A stretch of 20,836 nt of DNA from Gammaproteobacteria bacterium (lineage in GTDB: Bacteria > Pseudomonadota > Gammaproteobacteria > DRLM01): the NCBI GenBank assembly GCA_015490395.1, contig WFXX01000203.1, positions 1 to 20,836 on the forward strand, given 5' to 3'. The notes under the pieces were generated by a model. The model made no database searches and was not told the origin of the DNA. It was given only the letters and a program-made list of their open reading frames with translations. Made by a program: the position numbers and the translations under genes. Positions 7,959 through 15,801 of this stretch are shown here, one piece after another (position 1 is the stretch's first letter; each line of letters begins with the position of its first letter).

Positions 7959-8650
7959 TTACGCGGCCGAGGCCACGACGTGGGCAGGGGCCTAGTGCCC
8001 GAGCGCCTGGTGAGAACGCTCGGTGTGGTAGTAGTGGATCCACGCCCCGAGCATCTGGCGGGCGTGGGGCAGGTTCTCGAGCCGGTGCTGCCAGACGCAC
8101 TCCTCCTTCAGGCGCGGATGAACCGCTCTACCAGCCCGCTCTCGGTGCCGCCTCGGCCGTCTTGGCATTGCCGGTGCGGGCCATCCGCCACCCCAGCGCC
8201 TCGTAAGTAATGCCCGGGGCCGGTGGCCCTTCGGGCGCTTGCGCGCCTGCCAACCCCTGCGCTGGCAGATCCGCTGGACCACCTTGCGGTTCCACCCGGG
8301 GACAGCGGCGACCCGGCGATAGCCATACCCCGGGAAGCGTTCGATCACAGCTCTGAACGCCCGGACCTCGTCCGGATCGAGGGGCCTTCCACGGCCGGGG
8401 CCGGTCGTAGAGGCTGTGCCGCGGGACCCCAAGCCACCGGCACAGCCGGCTCAGGCTCACCGAAGCGCCCTCGGCCTAGAGCTGCGCGTACCATGTCCTC
8501 ACCGCCCGTCGGTCGAATCGGACAGCCGCTCGGCATTTTTTTAGACCTTGATCTGCAGCTGGGCCCCGCCCAGAGCCTGGTACGTCTCGTCGAGCCTGCG
8601 CTCGTGCTCCTCGCGCAGGCCCCGGGAACGGGCCCGAAGCGCATGCCCCA
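7959..8650 (-). pseudogene. decayed IS3-family transposase (orfA tail plus internally deleted orfB)
   Basis: Read on the minus strand, the remnant starts with an orfA-like tail (RRLDETYQALGGAQLQIKV, near 8600-8548) ending in an in-frame TAA followed by KNAERLSD. The next piece has an in-frame TAG at 8476-8478 before SLSRLCRWLGVPRHSLYDRP, the N-terminus of an IS3-type orfB. After a frame change, RFPGYGYRRVAAV, VVQRICQRRGWQARKRPKGH (the HTH_21 region) follow. Most of the integrase core with its first catalytic Asp residues is missing; only GWRMARTGNAKTAEAA survives, then GLVERFIRALKEECVWQHR to HTERSHQALGH and an in-frame TAG at 7992-7994. Frameshifts, stops and two internal deletions make it non-functional. 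No matching terminal inverted repeats were found, so the element's outer limits are uncertain. Confidence 0.85.
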
Positions 8651-8793
8651 TCCCGGCCGACCTACTCGCCCTTATCCGTCGTCCGCTTACCCTCCCTGCG
8701 CCTGCACGATGACCTGCGCAGCGCTGAGGCTGAGCACTCCATGTCTTAGAAAAGGCGCTTGGTCATGTCGAGCTACATGAAAGCCCACAAGAA

Positions 8794-9552
8794 TCAGCTA
8801 TAACCGAGAACAGCCATCGCGCTCCTCGCAGCGTTCTCAATATAGCTACGGGCATCGTCGGTCAACTCGTGCCCTGGACCAACGTGGCCAGACCTAACAA
8901 ACCTAAAACCACCGCGCCTCATGGAAAGGCTCCCCGTTCGGATCTCAAGCTCCCTCATTCTATTAAACGAGGTTTCATCAAGAATTTCATCGATCTCACG
9001 CTCTGTCAGGCTCACGCCAAAAAGATCGGCAAGCTCAGAGATCTTCCGGCGCGGCATTTGCCGGAGATCTTCGTATCTTATTAAGAAAAATCGCGTGGAT
9101 GGCCTCGTCCTCTCGAGCCATCCATTGACGTGCTGTATCCAGGCGCGAACACCAAATCTCGGGTCACGAACAAAATCATCGATAGTTCCCCCGTACCCGT
9201 GCAAGGCCCGACAGTAATAAAAGTAAGAAACCATCACAGAACGGGGGTCCCTAACCAGGTAGATAACCTGCTTATAGGCCTCGTGAAACGTCGAATGGCT
9301 TTTAAGGATCCGGGGAAACGGCCACCAATCCAGGTGGCAAGGAATGTTGTTGTCGTTTGCCACGGCAGCAACAAACCTATGAATATTGAAAAAGTTGATA
9401 TTAATTTGGAGCTTGAGTTTTAACTTAATCATGTTTGCGAGGATGAACGATACCCACGTATTACCACTGCGCGGGAATGAGACTAACCACACGTCATCAT
9501 GACGGGGGCACGTTGGAAGCGGATAGTGAGACACAGGCCTCGACCTCGCCAC
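8794..9552 (-). CDS. sulfotransferase (PAPS-dependent)
   Basis: A 252-residue protein with a GTG start at 9552; an in-frame TAA lies two codons upstream, so no longer form is possible. WLVSFPRSGNTWVSFILAN (22-40) is the complete 5'-phosphosulfate loop. LKSH (83-86) matches the conserved KSH segment, VIYLVRDPRSVMVSYFYY (96-113) is the 3'-phosphate-binding region, and IRYEDL (158-163) is the usual strand that follows. The C-terminal RSGHVGPGHELT (220-231) stands in for RKGxxGDWK. The length is normal for the family. The segment 40-62, rich in Lys, Ile and Asn, and the low-GC codons set it apart from the pilus genes and resemble the 4.4-7.9 kb genes. An IS remnant separates it from the next sulfotransferase. 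The family assignment is firm; the substrate is not known. Confidence 0.9.
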   Translation of the reverse strand: MARSRPVSHYPLPTCPRHDDVWLVSFPRSGNTWVSFILANMIKLKLKLQININFFNIHRFVAAVANDNNIPCHLDWWPFPRILKSHSTFHEAYKQVIYLVRDPRSVMVSYFYYCRALHGYGGTIDDFVRDPRFGVRAWIQHVNGWLERTRPSTRFFLIRYEDLRQMPRRKISELADLFGVSLTEREIDEILDETSFNRMRELEIRTGSLSMRRGGFRFVRSGHVGPGHELTDDARSYIENAARSAMAVLGYS

Positions 9553-9865
9553 ACTTTAACCACTAATGTAATGAAACTGGCGCCGAGCCAGGATCAGGGG
9601 CAGCACCGAGGTACGGCGTTGCCAGCACAAAATGCTTCAAGCCCTTACACAGCCCACACGCACCGACCAGCGTGGAGCAGCGCCTTCCTAGTATTTGCTG
9701 GTTTGGGGCTGACACATACCACTCGCACCACCGGATAGTCGGCCTGACGGACCCGACCACGCACCAGCTTGGGGAGGTGCCCGGGCCCCCGTGGGAGCCT
9801 GATAAATCACACAGCCCCCAGTTGTCGTGGATGCGCTCATAACAGCTGCAGCGAAACCAGCGGTT
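9553..9865. other. intergenic stretch with no recognisable gene
   Basis: About 310 bases between the sulfotransferase start and the sulfotransferase relic. No tRNA, no array and no credible coding frame were seen. A small inverted repeat ctggc/gccag (9577-9581 and 9587-9591) lies upstream of the GTG start at 9552, and a TACATT hexamer on the minus strand nearby could be a -10 element, but no good -35 is visible. The minus-strand frame that continues from the relic stays open to about 9690 without clear homology. Confidence 0.5.
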
Positions 9866-10037
9866 GAGCCCGCGGGAATCGACGGCTCCCGCCTCGGACT
9901 CGTAGGGCGTCCTGGGTATGGGAAGGTTCCCATTCGCCGGGGCGCATGCAGTAGGGCTCGAAGTAGATCCCTACGGAGGTGCCAGCCGTCTCGGCGGTCT
10001 TGGTGCAGATGAGGCGGTAGCGGCGGCTGACGGGCAT
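9866..10037 (-). pseudogene. frameshifted, truncated sulfotransferase-family remnant
   Basis: From the ATG at 10037 the minus strand reads MPVSRRYRLICTKTAETAG, then TSVGIYFEPYCMRPGEWEPS. This is the N-terminal pattern of a sulfotransferase family whose members start with a KTAGTS-type phosphate loop, here degraded to KTAETAGTS. Near 9905-9910 the frame is lost; one base shift restores YESEAGAVDSRG, which continues the expected family pattern. After that the NHMPA and RNPFD blocks of intact relatives are absent. It lies 32 bases after the thiO stop, on the same strand. A third sulfotransferase remnant beside two intact ones suggests turnover of these genes in the island. The assignment rests on a short region recalled from family knowledge. 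Confidence 0.55.
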
Positions 10038-10069
10038 GACGGGTCCTGTGACGACGGCGTTCTTTCCCG

Positions 10070-11125
10070 TCAGGCAGTCGCCGCAGCGAGCTGCTCCACG
10101 AGGGCATCGGCGGAGCCGAGGCCAGAGGCGACGCCCGTGCGGAAGTGGCCGGCGCAGAGGTAGAGGCTGCGCAGGCCGGGATGGGGACCGATGAAGGGCT
10201 CGCCGCCTTCGGCGCGGGGCCTGAGGCCCGCCCAGTGGCGCTCGAGGGGGGCCCCGGCGAGGGCGGGGACGAGGCCTGCCGCGAAGGCGCGCAGGGCCTC
10301 GGCGGCGCCGGGGTCCGTGCTCTTGTCGTAGCCGGCCTCCTCGACGGTGCTGCCGGCGAGCACCCGGCCGTCGCGGCGGGGCACCAGGTAGCGGTCCCCC
10401 TGGAGGAGGATGCGGCGCAAGGCCCCGGGGCGGGCGCGCAGCAGGAGCATCTGCCCACGCACCGGCCGGATGGGGAGGTCCTCGAGGGGTCGGATAAGGG
10501 GCGTCCAGGCGCCAGCGGTGACGATGACGGCGCCGGCAGGACGCAGGCCCTGGGGGGTGCGCACGCCGGTGACGCGCCCGCCCTCCAGAGCCAGGGCCAC
10601 CACGGGCTCGCCGGCGCGGATCTCGACGCCCAGGCGATGCAGGCTGCGGAGGAGGGCCTTGAGCAGGCGGGGGTTGCGGATCTGGGCCACCCAGGGCAGC
10701 CAGAGGCCGTGCACGTGCCCGGGGCCCAGGCCGGGCTCGAGCTCGCGCAGCTCGGCGCCTTCCACGGGCCTCAGCTCCTCGCCGTGCTCTCGGGCCCAGG
10801 CGAGGGCCCGCTCGGCCTCCTCCGGCTCGGGATCGAGGACCAGGAGTCCACTCGGGGTCCACTCGGGATCGATGCCGGTCTCCTCCCGCAGCTCCTCGGC
10901 CAGGCGCGGGTAGAGTCCTCGACTGCGGACCACGAGCCGCCAGAGGCGAGGCGGGCAGCGCCAGGGGTGCAGGGGGGCGAGGATGCCGCCTCCGGCCCAG
11001 GAGGCCTCCCTGCCAGGCTCGCCCTTGTCGTAGAGGGCGACGCGCGCTCCCTCGCGGGCCAGGGCCCGGGCGGTCAGCAGCCCCAGCAGGCCGCCGCCGA
11101 CCACGATGAAGTCAGGTGCTCGCAA
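10070..11125 (-). CDS. thiO: glycine oxidase ThiO (FAD-dependent amino acid oxidase)
   Basis: The reading frame stays open far upstream, but coding for this protein begins at the TTG at 11125, preceded by GGGAG at a suitable distance. That gives 351 residues, close to the normal size. DFIVVGGGLLGLLTARALA (5-23) is the FAD dinucleotide-binding motif, and ASWAGGGILAPLHPW (41-55) is characteristic of ThiO/DadA-type oxidases. HWAGLRPRAEGGEPFIGP and LCAGHFRTGVASG near the C-terminus are the second FAD-contact blocks. ThiO oxidises glycine to the imine that feeds the thiazole ring of thiamine. In pseudomonads thiO sits beside pilR and the minor-pilin genes, which fits its presence here. It is last in a minus-strand unit after the GT41 gene and a sulfotransferase gene, with a 64-base gap containing a short AT-rich run. 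Confidence 0.92.
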   Translation of the reverse strand: MRAPDFIVVGGGLLGLLTARALAREGARVALYDKGEPGREASWAGGGILAPLHPWRCPPRLWRLVVRSRGLYPRLAEELREETGIDPEWTPSGLLVLDPEPEEAERALAWAREHGEELRPVEGAELRELEPGLGPGHVHGLWLPWVAQIRNPRLLKALLRSLHRLGVEIRAGEPVVALALEGGRVTGVRTPQGLRPAGAVIVTAGAWTPLIRPLEDLPIRPVRGQMLLLRARPGALRRILLQGDRYLVPRRDGRVLAGSTVEEAGYDKSTDPGAAEALRAFAAGLVPALAGAPLERHWAGLRPRAEGGEPFIGPHPGLRSLYLCAGHFRTGVASGLGSADALVEQLAAATA

Positions 11126-11189
11126 GGCGCTCTCCCGTCGTGGGGGAGGCCGCGGTCCCGCGGGTGGGACGCAGCTACTTTTAATTTTA

Positions 11190-11993
11190 CTACCGTGAGG
11201 AGGCCGGCTCGCCCAGGCGGGAGCCGGACTCGACGAAGCGCCTGGCCTCGGCAGCCGGGTCCACCTCCAGGGCGGCCACCACGGCCTGCAGGCGCTCCCG
11301 CCAGGGCTCGGGGCCGGCGGGCCGGGTGGCGTTGGTGCGCGGGGGCAGCACCGGCTGCGCGGCGGGCAGGCCCAGGGCCTGCAGCAGCCTGCGGGCGCCT
11401 CCGGGGGTGGCGAGCTCCTCGAGCTCGCAGAAAAGGAACCGAAACCGGTCCCCGTAGAGGAGGGCGTAGTAGGCCTGGCGGGCCTCCATCTCGAGGACGT
11501 ACCACAGGATCCCGCCCACGAGGGGGCCGTGGGCCATGAGCAGGGGCTCGGGGGGCACGATGCGCCTGCGGCAGGCGGGGTCGAGGTACCACTGCCAGAT
11601 GAGGGTGAGGTTGGCGAAGTCGCCCCGGCGCAGGAGGCTGGCGGCGAGCCGGGCGCGGTCGCGCCGCAGGCAGACGAGGCAGACCGGGGCCCCCGGGCGG
11701 CGAGCGGCCAGGGCCTCCACCAGGCCGCACTTGGCGAGGGTGTGGTTGGTCTCGGCGTACGGGCCCCCGGCGGGCAGGGTGGCGAGCTTGCGCTCCCAGA
11801 AGGCGGCCACGTCCGGGACCATGCCCCGCTCGTTGAACAGGCGCATGGTGCGGATCTCGGGCATGCGCACCCCGAAGTCGTCCACCCCCAGGGGCTCGTG
11901 GAGGGCATCGGGCAGGCCGTTGCGGCGCAGGAGCTCAGCCAGCCAGGCGGTGCCGGTGCGCCCCGCGGTGACGGTGAAGACCAGCGGCCCCAT
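11190..11993 (-). CDS. sulfotransferase-like P-loop protein
   Basis: A 267-residue protein from an ATG with a strong GAGGAGG ribosome binding site. VFTVTAGRTGTAWLAELLRR (5-24) is a P-loop of the sulfotransferase type (GRTGT in place of PRSGT). ETNHTLAKCGL (81-91) and VCLRRDRARLAASLLRRGDF (107-126) fit the central and 3'-phosphate-binding segments, with a dibasic stretch in place of RDP. This is a small bacterial family usually labelled sulfotransferase or P-loop NTPase without known substrate. The gene begins 18 bases after the stop of the GT41 gene and precedes thiO, so the three appear to form one transcript. Pairing with a glycosyltransferase points to sulfation of a glycan or glycoprotein, but this is inference. 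The family is reasonably sure; catalytic competence is less so. Confidence 0.75.
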   Translation of the reverse strand: MGPLVFTVTAGRTGTAWLAELLRRNGLPDALHEPLGVDDFGVRMPEIRTMRLFNERGMVPDVAAFWERKLATLPAGGPYAETNHTLAKCGLVEALAARRPGAPVCLVCLRRDRARLAASLLRRGDFANLTLIWQWYLDPACRRRIVPPEPLLMAHGPLVGGILWYVLEMEARQAYYALLYGDRFRFLFCELEELATPGGARRLLQALGLPAAQPVLPPRTNATRPAGPEPWRERLQAVVAALEVDPAAEARRFVESGSRLGEPASSR

Positions 11994-12011
11994 GACGCCT
12001 CCTCTGAGGGC

Positions 12012-14108
12012 TCAGGGGTGCGGCCCTTCCACGGCGAAGGGCTCCGGCGGCAGGCCCCGGCGGGCCCGCTCCACCATGCGCTCGTAGGCCGCCTCCAGGG
12101 ACCGGGCGAAGCGGCGGGTGTCGAAGAGGGGGGCGGTGGTCCGGGCGGCCTCCAGATGCCGCCTGAGACTCACCAGCCGCTCCCGGTCCCGGGCCAGCTC
12201 CAGGGCCAGGCGCTCGTAGCCGGCCGGCTCAAGGGCCACCAGCTCCTCCAGCCCCACGGCCCGCAGGAGGCTGGCCGCCACCCGCCCGGCGAAGGTCTCC
12301 CCGCGGCACGTCACCAGGGGCAGCCCGGCCCAGAGGGCGTCCGAGGCGGTGGTGTGGGCGTTGCACGGCCAGGTGTCCAGGAAGAGGTCCGCCGCCCGGA
12401 AGCGGGCGAGATACTCCCCATAGGGCCTCCTGGGGGCGAAGACCAGCCGGGAGGGGGCCACGCCCCGGGCCTCGGCCTCCCGGCGCAGGCGCCCCGCCGC
12501 CTCCTCGCCCGGGTCCAGGAGCCAGAGCACCGAGCCCTCCACCTGCGCCAGCAGCCGCATCCAGACGTCGAAAACCTCGGGGTTGATCTTGTAGGTGGCG
12601 TTGAAGCAGGCGAAGACGAAGCCCCCCCCGGGCAGGCCCAGGGCTGCCCGCGGCGGGGCCTCGGGGAGGGGACGGCGGTCGTCGTTGACCTGATAGCAGG
12701 GCAGGTGCACCACCTGTTCCGTGTAGTCGGCAAGGTGCTCCTCGGGCACCACCACCGGGTCGGCCAGGAGATAGTCCAGGAAGGGCGCGCCGGTGGTGCC
12801 GGGATAGCCCAGCCAGGTGACCTGCACGGGGGCGGCCCGGTGGGCGAAGATGCCCAGCCGCGCCCCCTCGGTCAGGCCCTTGAGGTCCACGGCCACGTCC
12901 AGGCCGTGGCGGCGGGCCAGGGCCGCCACCTCGGCATCGGAGAGCCCCCGCACGTCGAAGGCGCGGTCGAAGGCCTCCAGGATCCGGCGCCGGGCCGGGC
13001 CGCCGTCGTCGGGGCCGTAGGAGTAGCCATAGACCTCGAAACGCTCCCGGTCGTGGACCTCGAAGAGGCGGGCCACCAGCACCGCCGTGGCGTGCTCCCG
13101 GAAGTCGGAGGAGAAGTAGCCCACCCGGATGCGGCCCCCCCGACGCAGGACGGCCGGCGCCCCGGACCGGGCCGGCCACTGGGCGGCCGTGAAGCGCTCG
13201 GCCGCCTGCCGCTGCAGGGCCCGGGGCACGGGCAGGGCCACCAGGCAGAAGGGGGCCGAGGCAGGCCGGCCCGCCTCCAGCTCCCGCACCAGGGCCGCCG
13301 TCTCCTCCCGCCAGCCCTCCCAGCGGGCCACTGCCAGGCGCGCGTGCAGCCGGCTGCCGGCGAGCAGCGGATGGGTGGGGTCGCGGCGCCAGGCCTCCTC
13401 GAAGCAGAGAGCCGCCTGCTCGGCCCGGCCCTGGCGGAGCAGCACGTCGCCGGCGTTGACCCAGGGGGCGGCGAAGGCGGGGGCGAGGGCCGCGGCCCGC
13501 TCGTAGCTGGCCAGGGCCTCCCGCTCGCGGCCCAGGCGGTCCAGAGCAAGGCCTCTATTGACCCAGGCCTCCTTGCAGCGGGGATCCAGTGCCAGGGCAG
13601 CCTCAGCCTCCTCCAGGGCCTCCCGGGGGCGGCCCAGGGCAAGAAGCACGTCGGCCCGGTTGGCCCGGGCGGCGGCATAGGTGGGACGGCGGGCGAGCGC
13701 TTCGGCATAGGCCGCCAGGGCCTCCTCGCGGCGACCCAGCTCCCTGAGCAGGTTGCCGGCATTGAAAGGGGCCTCGACCAGGCCGGGGTCCAGGCTGGCG
13801 GCCTCGCGGTAGGCGGCCAGCGCCTCCTCCCGGCGGCCGAGGGCGCGCAGGACTAGGCCCCGGTTGAAGTGGGCGGCGGCCCACGCCGGCCGCAGCCGGC
13901 AGGCGGCCTGGAGGTGCTCCAGGGCCTCCGGGTGGCGGCCCATGGCGGCCAGGGCCAGCCCGGCCCCGTGGTGAGCCGAGGCGCCGGCGGGCGCAGCCTG
14001 AGGGACCTCCTCCAAGGCCACCCGATAAAGATCCAGGGCCTCGGCCAAGCGGCCCTGCCGGTGGAGGGCCATGGCCTGCTCCAGGGCTGGGGGAACAGAC
14101 GCGCTCAC
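12012..14108 (-). CDS. TPR-repeat O-GlcNAc transferase-like protein (GT41, SPINDLY type)
   Basis: I place the start at the GTG at 14108, behind GGGAGG and a G-run; a TTG at 14246 would add 46 low-complexity residues and is unlikely. The product has 698 residues. Residues 7-245 form about seven tetratricopeptide repeats of roughly 34 residues (for example AAHFNRGLVLRALGRREEAL). Residues 326-680 form the catalytic region of family GT41: RVGYFSSDFREHA (328-340) with the conserved His, TWLGYPGTTGAPFLDY (431-446), FNATYKINPEVFDVW (502-516) with the conserved Lys, and LDTWPCNAHTTASDALWAGL (577-596). Such proteins transfer a sugar from a nucleotide-sugar to Ser/Thr of proteins; bacterial relatives glycosylate flagellins or adhesins. 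The gene is divergent from pilV, which makes a pilus protein a plausible target. Confidence 0.93.
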   Translation of the reverse strand: MSASVPPALEQAMALHRQGRLAEALDLYRVALEEVPQAAPAGASAHHGAGLALAAMGRHPEALEHLQAACRLRPAWAAAHFNRGLVLRALGRREEALAAYREAASLDPGLVEAPFNAGNLLRELGRREEALAAYAEALARRPTYAAARANRADVLLALGRPREALEEAEAALALDPRCKEAWVNRGLALDRLGREREALASYERAAALAPAFAAPWVNAGDVLLRQGRAEQAALCFEEAWRRDPTHPLLAGSRLHARLAVARWEGWREETAALVRELEAGRPASAPFCLVALPVPRALQRQAAERFTAAQWPARSGAPAVLRRGGRIRVGYFSSDFREHATAVLVARLFEVHDRERFEVYGYSYGPDDGGPARRRILEAFDRAFDVRGLSDAEVAALARRHGLDVAVDLKGLTEGARLGIFAHRAAPVQVTWLGYPGTTGAPFLDYLLADPVVVPEEHLADYTEQVVHLPCYQVNDDRRPLPEAPPRAALGLPGGGFVFACFNATYKINPEVFDVWMRLLAQVEGSVLWLLDPGEEAAGRLRREAEARGVAPSRLVFAPRRPYGEYLARFRAADLFLDTWPCNAHTTASDALWAGLPLVTCRGETFAGRVAASLLRAVGLEELVALEPAGYERLALELARDRERLVSLRRHLEAARTTAPLFDTRRFARSLEAAYERMVERARRGLPPEPFAVEGPHP

Positions 14109-14291
14109 GGCCCCCCTACCTCCCGGCGGGGCGGGCGTAACGGGTGCTGCAGGCTGCTGCTGTGGGCGTGCCGCAAGGGATGCACCGGCGGGCCAGGAAA
14201 GGGCCCGGAGTCCGAGCCCGGCTGGCTTCTGATATTCTAGTGGCAAGCACGGCCTTCTGACGAGCAGGGATCCTTGCGGGAGCGCTGGTAG
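14109..14291 (+). promoter_or_regulatory. divergent intergenic region with a possible pilV promoter
   Basis: These 183 bases separate the divergent GT41 and pilV starts and must carry both promoters if neither gene is read from afar. On the plus strand TG-A-TATTCT at 14230-14238 matches an extended -10 element, with no good -35; transcription would begin around 14245, giving a leader of about 47 bases. Toward the GT41 gene only the strong GGGAGG ribosome binding site is clear. A sigma-54 site was looked for and not found. Confidence 0.35.
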
Positions 14292-14819
14292 ATGGCTCCG
14301 GCCTGCAAGCGCTCGACCCTTGGCCGCCGCGTCTTACGGCCCCGGCGGACCGGGGCGGGGGGCTTTACGCTGCTGGAAGTGCTGATCACTGCCACGGTGG
14401 TGGCGGGGGCCCTCCTCGGGCTGGCGGCCCTGCAGGCACGCAGCCTCCATGCCGTCACCGAAGGCCAGCGTCTGACCCTGGCGGCCCGGCTGCTCCAGGA
14501 GGTGCAAGAGAGCGTGCATGCCAACCGAGTGGCGGTCAGCCTCTACCGAGCTGAACTCAAGGCCGAGCAGCCCTTGGTCCCGGCGCCGGCGGACTGCTCC
14601 AACACCCCCTGCAGTCCGGCGCAGCTCGCCGCCTACGACAAGCAGCGGTGGCACCGCGTCCTCAAGGGCTGCCTCACCCGTACGGGCTGCCCCCGGGGCG
14701 CGCCCTTCCCCAGGGGGAAGCTGGAGATCAAGCCCAAAGCCGGCGAGGTCGCCGTCGAGCTGAAGTGGAAGGACGCCGTGTACGGAGAGCAGGAGCTGCA
14801 GCTTACCTTCGTCCCGTGA
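14292..14819 (+). CDS. pilV: type IV pilus minor pilin / modification protein PilV
   Basis: A 175-residue protein from the ATG at 14292, with GGGAG nine bases before it. The basic leader (1-24) ends at the prepilin peptidase site G24/F25, followed by FTLLEVLITATVVAGALLGL, a class III signal with the conserved Glu at position +5. The body contains DCSNTPCSPAQLAAYD (about 98-113), a Cys-paired segment that is diagnostic of PilV. PilV joins PilW and PilX in the minor-pilin complex that primes pilus assembly at the inner membrane. It is the first of three overlapping or closely spaced pilin genes; its TGA overlaps the next GTG start. In pseudomonads fimT and fimU normally precede it, but here the divergent GT41 gene takes that place. 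Confidence 0.93.
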   Translation: MAPACKRSTLGRRVLRPRRTGAGGFTLLEVLITATVVAGALLGLAALQARSLHAVTEGQRLTLAARLLQEVQESVHANRVAVSLYRAELKAEQPLVPAPADCSNTPCSPAQLAAYDKQRWHRVLKGCLTRTGCPRGAPFPRGKLEIKPKAGEVAVELKWKDAVYGEQELQLTFVP

Positions 14820-15775
14820 GCCGCTCACCGGACGGGGGCCGGCACGCCGGCTTCACCCTGCTGGAGGTGCTGCTGGCCCTGGGCCTGGGGCTGGTGGTGC
14901 TGCTCATCGTGGACCGGATCTACACTGCCAGCACCCGTAACTACGATCTGCAGCAAACCTTGGCCCGCCTCCAGGAAAGCGGACGGGCGGCGGTGAACCT
15001 GATCAGCCAGGATCTGCGTCAGGCCGGCTACTACGGGATCACCGACGTGGAGGCGGCCGCTGCCCTGGGCCAGCTCGCCGGCAGCCGGCCGCCGGCCGCC
15101 TCTTGTCCTGCCGGCAGCGACCGCTGGGGGCGTATGGTCCTGCAGCCACTCTTTGGGCTGAACGACGATGCCACCGCCTACGCCTGCCTCGCCAGTCGCT
15201 GGGTACGCGGGGACGTGGTGACGGTGCGCTACGCCGACCCTACCCCGGTGAGCGTCTATAGCAACTCACTCTACTTCCGCTCTGGACCGTACCAAGGCAC
15301 GCTCTTCGTAGGCTCCCCGGCGACCCCCCCTTTTCCCCCCACGGTGGACCACCGCATGGTGGCGCGGGCCTATTTCGTGGGACGCTCCCGCAACGGAGCG
15401 GGACCGCGCTCCTGCGAGGGCCACCCCATTCCCGCCCTGGTGCGCGAGACCCTAGGGCCAGCTGGCGTGCCGGTGGCCGAGGAGGTGGTGGCTGGGGTGG
15501 AACAGCTTCAGCTGCGGTACGGCGTAGACGAGGACGGTGACGAGGCGGTGGACCGATACGTGGACGCAGGGGACCCGCCCTTGGACACCTTGTCGGGCTG
15601 GCGGCTGGTGCGCTCGGTGCGGCTGTGGGTGCTGGTGCGCTCGGAGTGCCCGGATCCTTTCCACCAGGACAGGCGGACCTACGAGCTGGGCGATGCACCC
15701 CCCTACCAGCCCAACGACGCCTTCCATCGGGCCCTCTACCGGACCTCGGTGGCCTTGCGCAATCCGCTCCCCTAG
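14816..15775 (+). CDS. pilW: type IV pilus assembly protein PilW
   Basis: The frame is open upstream within pilV, but the real start is the GTG at 14816, which forms a GTGA overlap with the pilV stop. This implies translational coupling. The protein has 319 residues. A 12-residue leader ends at G12/F13 (AGFTLLEVLLALGLGLVVL), with Glu at +5, and is processed by PilD. RLQESGRAAVNLISQDLRQAGYYG (from about residue 56) is the classical PilW signature, and the C-terminal part carries SGWRLVRSVRLWVLVRSE, the usual PilW tail strand. PilW forms part of the minor-pilin priming complex and is often larger than PilV and PilX, as here. The gene ends 26 bases before pilX. Confidence 0.92.
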   Translation: MSRSPDGGRHAGFTLLEVLLALGLGLVVLLIVDRIYTASTRNYDLQQTLARLQESGRAAVNLISQDLRQAGYYGITDVEAAAALGQLAGSRPPAASCPAGSDRWGRMVLQPLFGLNDDATAYACLASRWVRGDVVTVRYADPTPVSVYSNSLYFRSGPYQGTLFVGSPATPPFPPTVDHRMVARAYFVGRSRNGAGPRSCEGHPIPALVRETLGPAGVPVAEEVVAGVEQLQLRYGVDEDGDEAVDRYVDAGDPPLDTLSGWRLVRSVRLWVLVRSECPDPFHQDRRTYELGDAPPYQPNDAFHRALYRTSVALRNPLP

Positions 15776-15801
15776 GGAGCGCTGGGGGAGGAGGAGAAAA
15801 C

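Noticed and set aside
9553..10069. Possible RNA gene or CRISPR array in the gap beside thiO
   Set aside because: No cloverleaf, no regularly spaced repeats and no terminator were found; part of the gap is explained by a sulfotransferase remnant.
10145..11539. 464-codon open frame on the plus strand
   Set aside because: Antisense of thiO and the neighbouring gene; no motif and strongly biased composition.
11126..11908. N-terminal extension of the thiO frame by 261 codons
   Set aside because: The extension is an out-of-frame reading of the sulfotransferase-like gene. ThiO begins at the TTG at 11125, just before its FAD-binding motif.
11529..13856. 775-codon open frame on the plus strand
   Set aside because: Antisense shadow of the GT41 and sulfotransferase-like genes; the translation is repetitive Gly/Gln/Ala/Pro without motifs.
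14109..14246. Longer GT41 protein from the TTG at 14246
   Set aside because: The added residues are low-complexity, and the GTG at 14108 has a strong ribosome binding site right before the TPR region.
14241..14258. Sigma-54-like sequence upstream of pilV
   Set aside because: TGGCA is present, but the GC of the -12 element is at the wrong distance (8 instead of 10 bases after GG).
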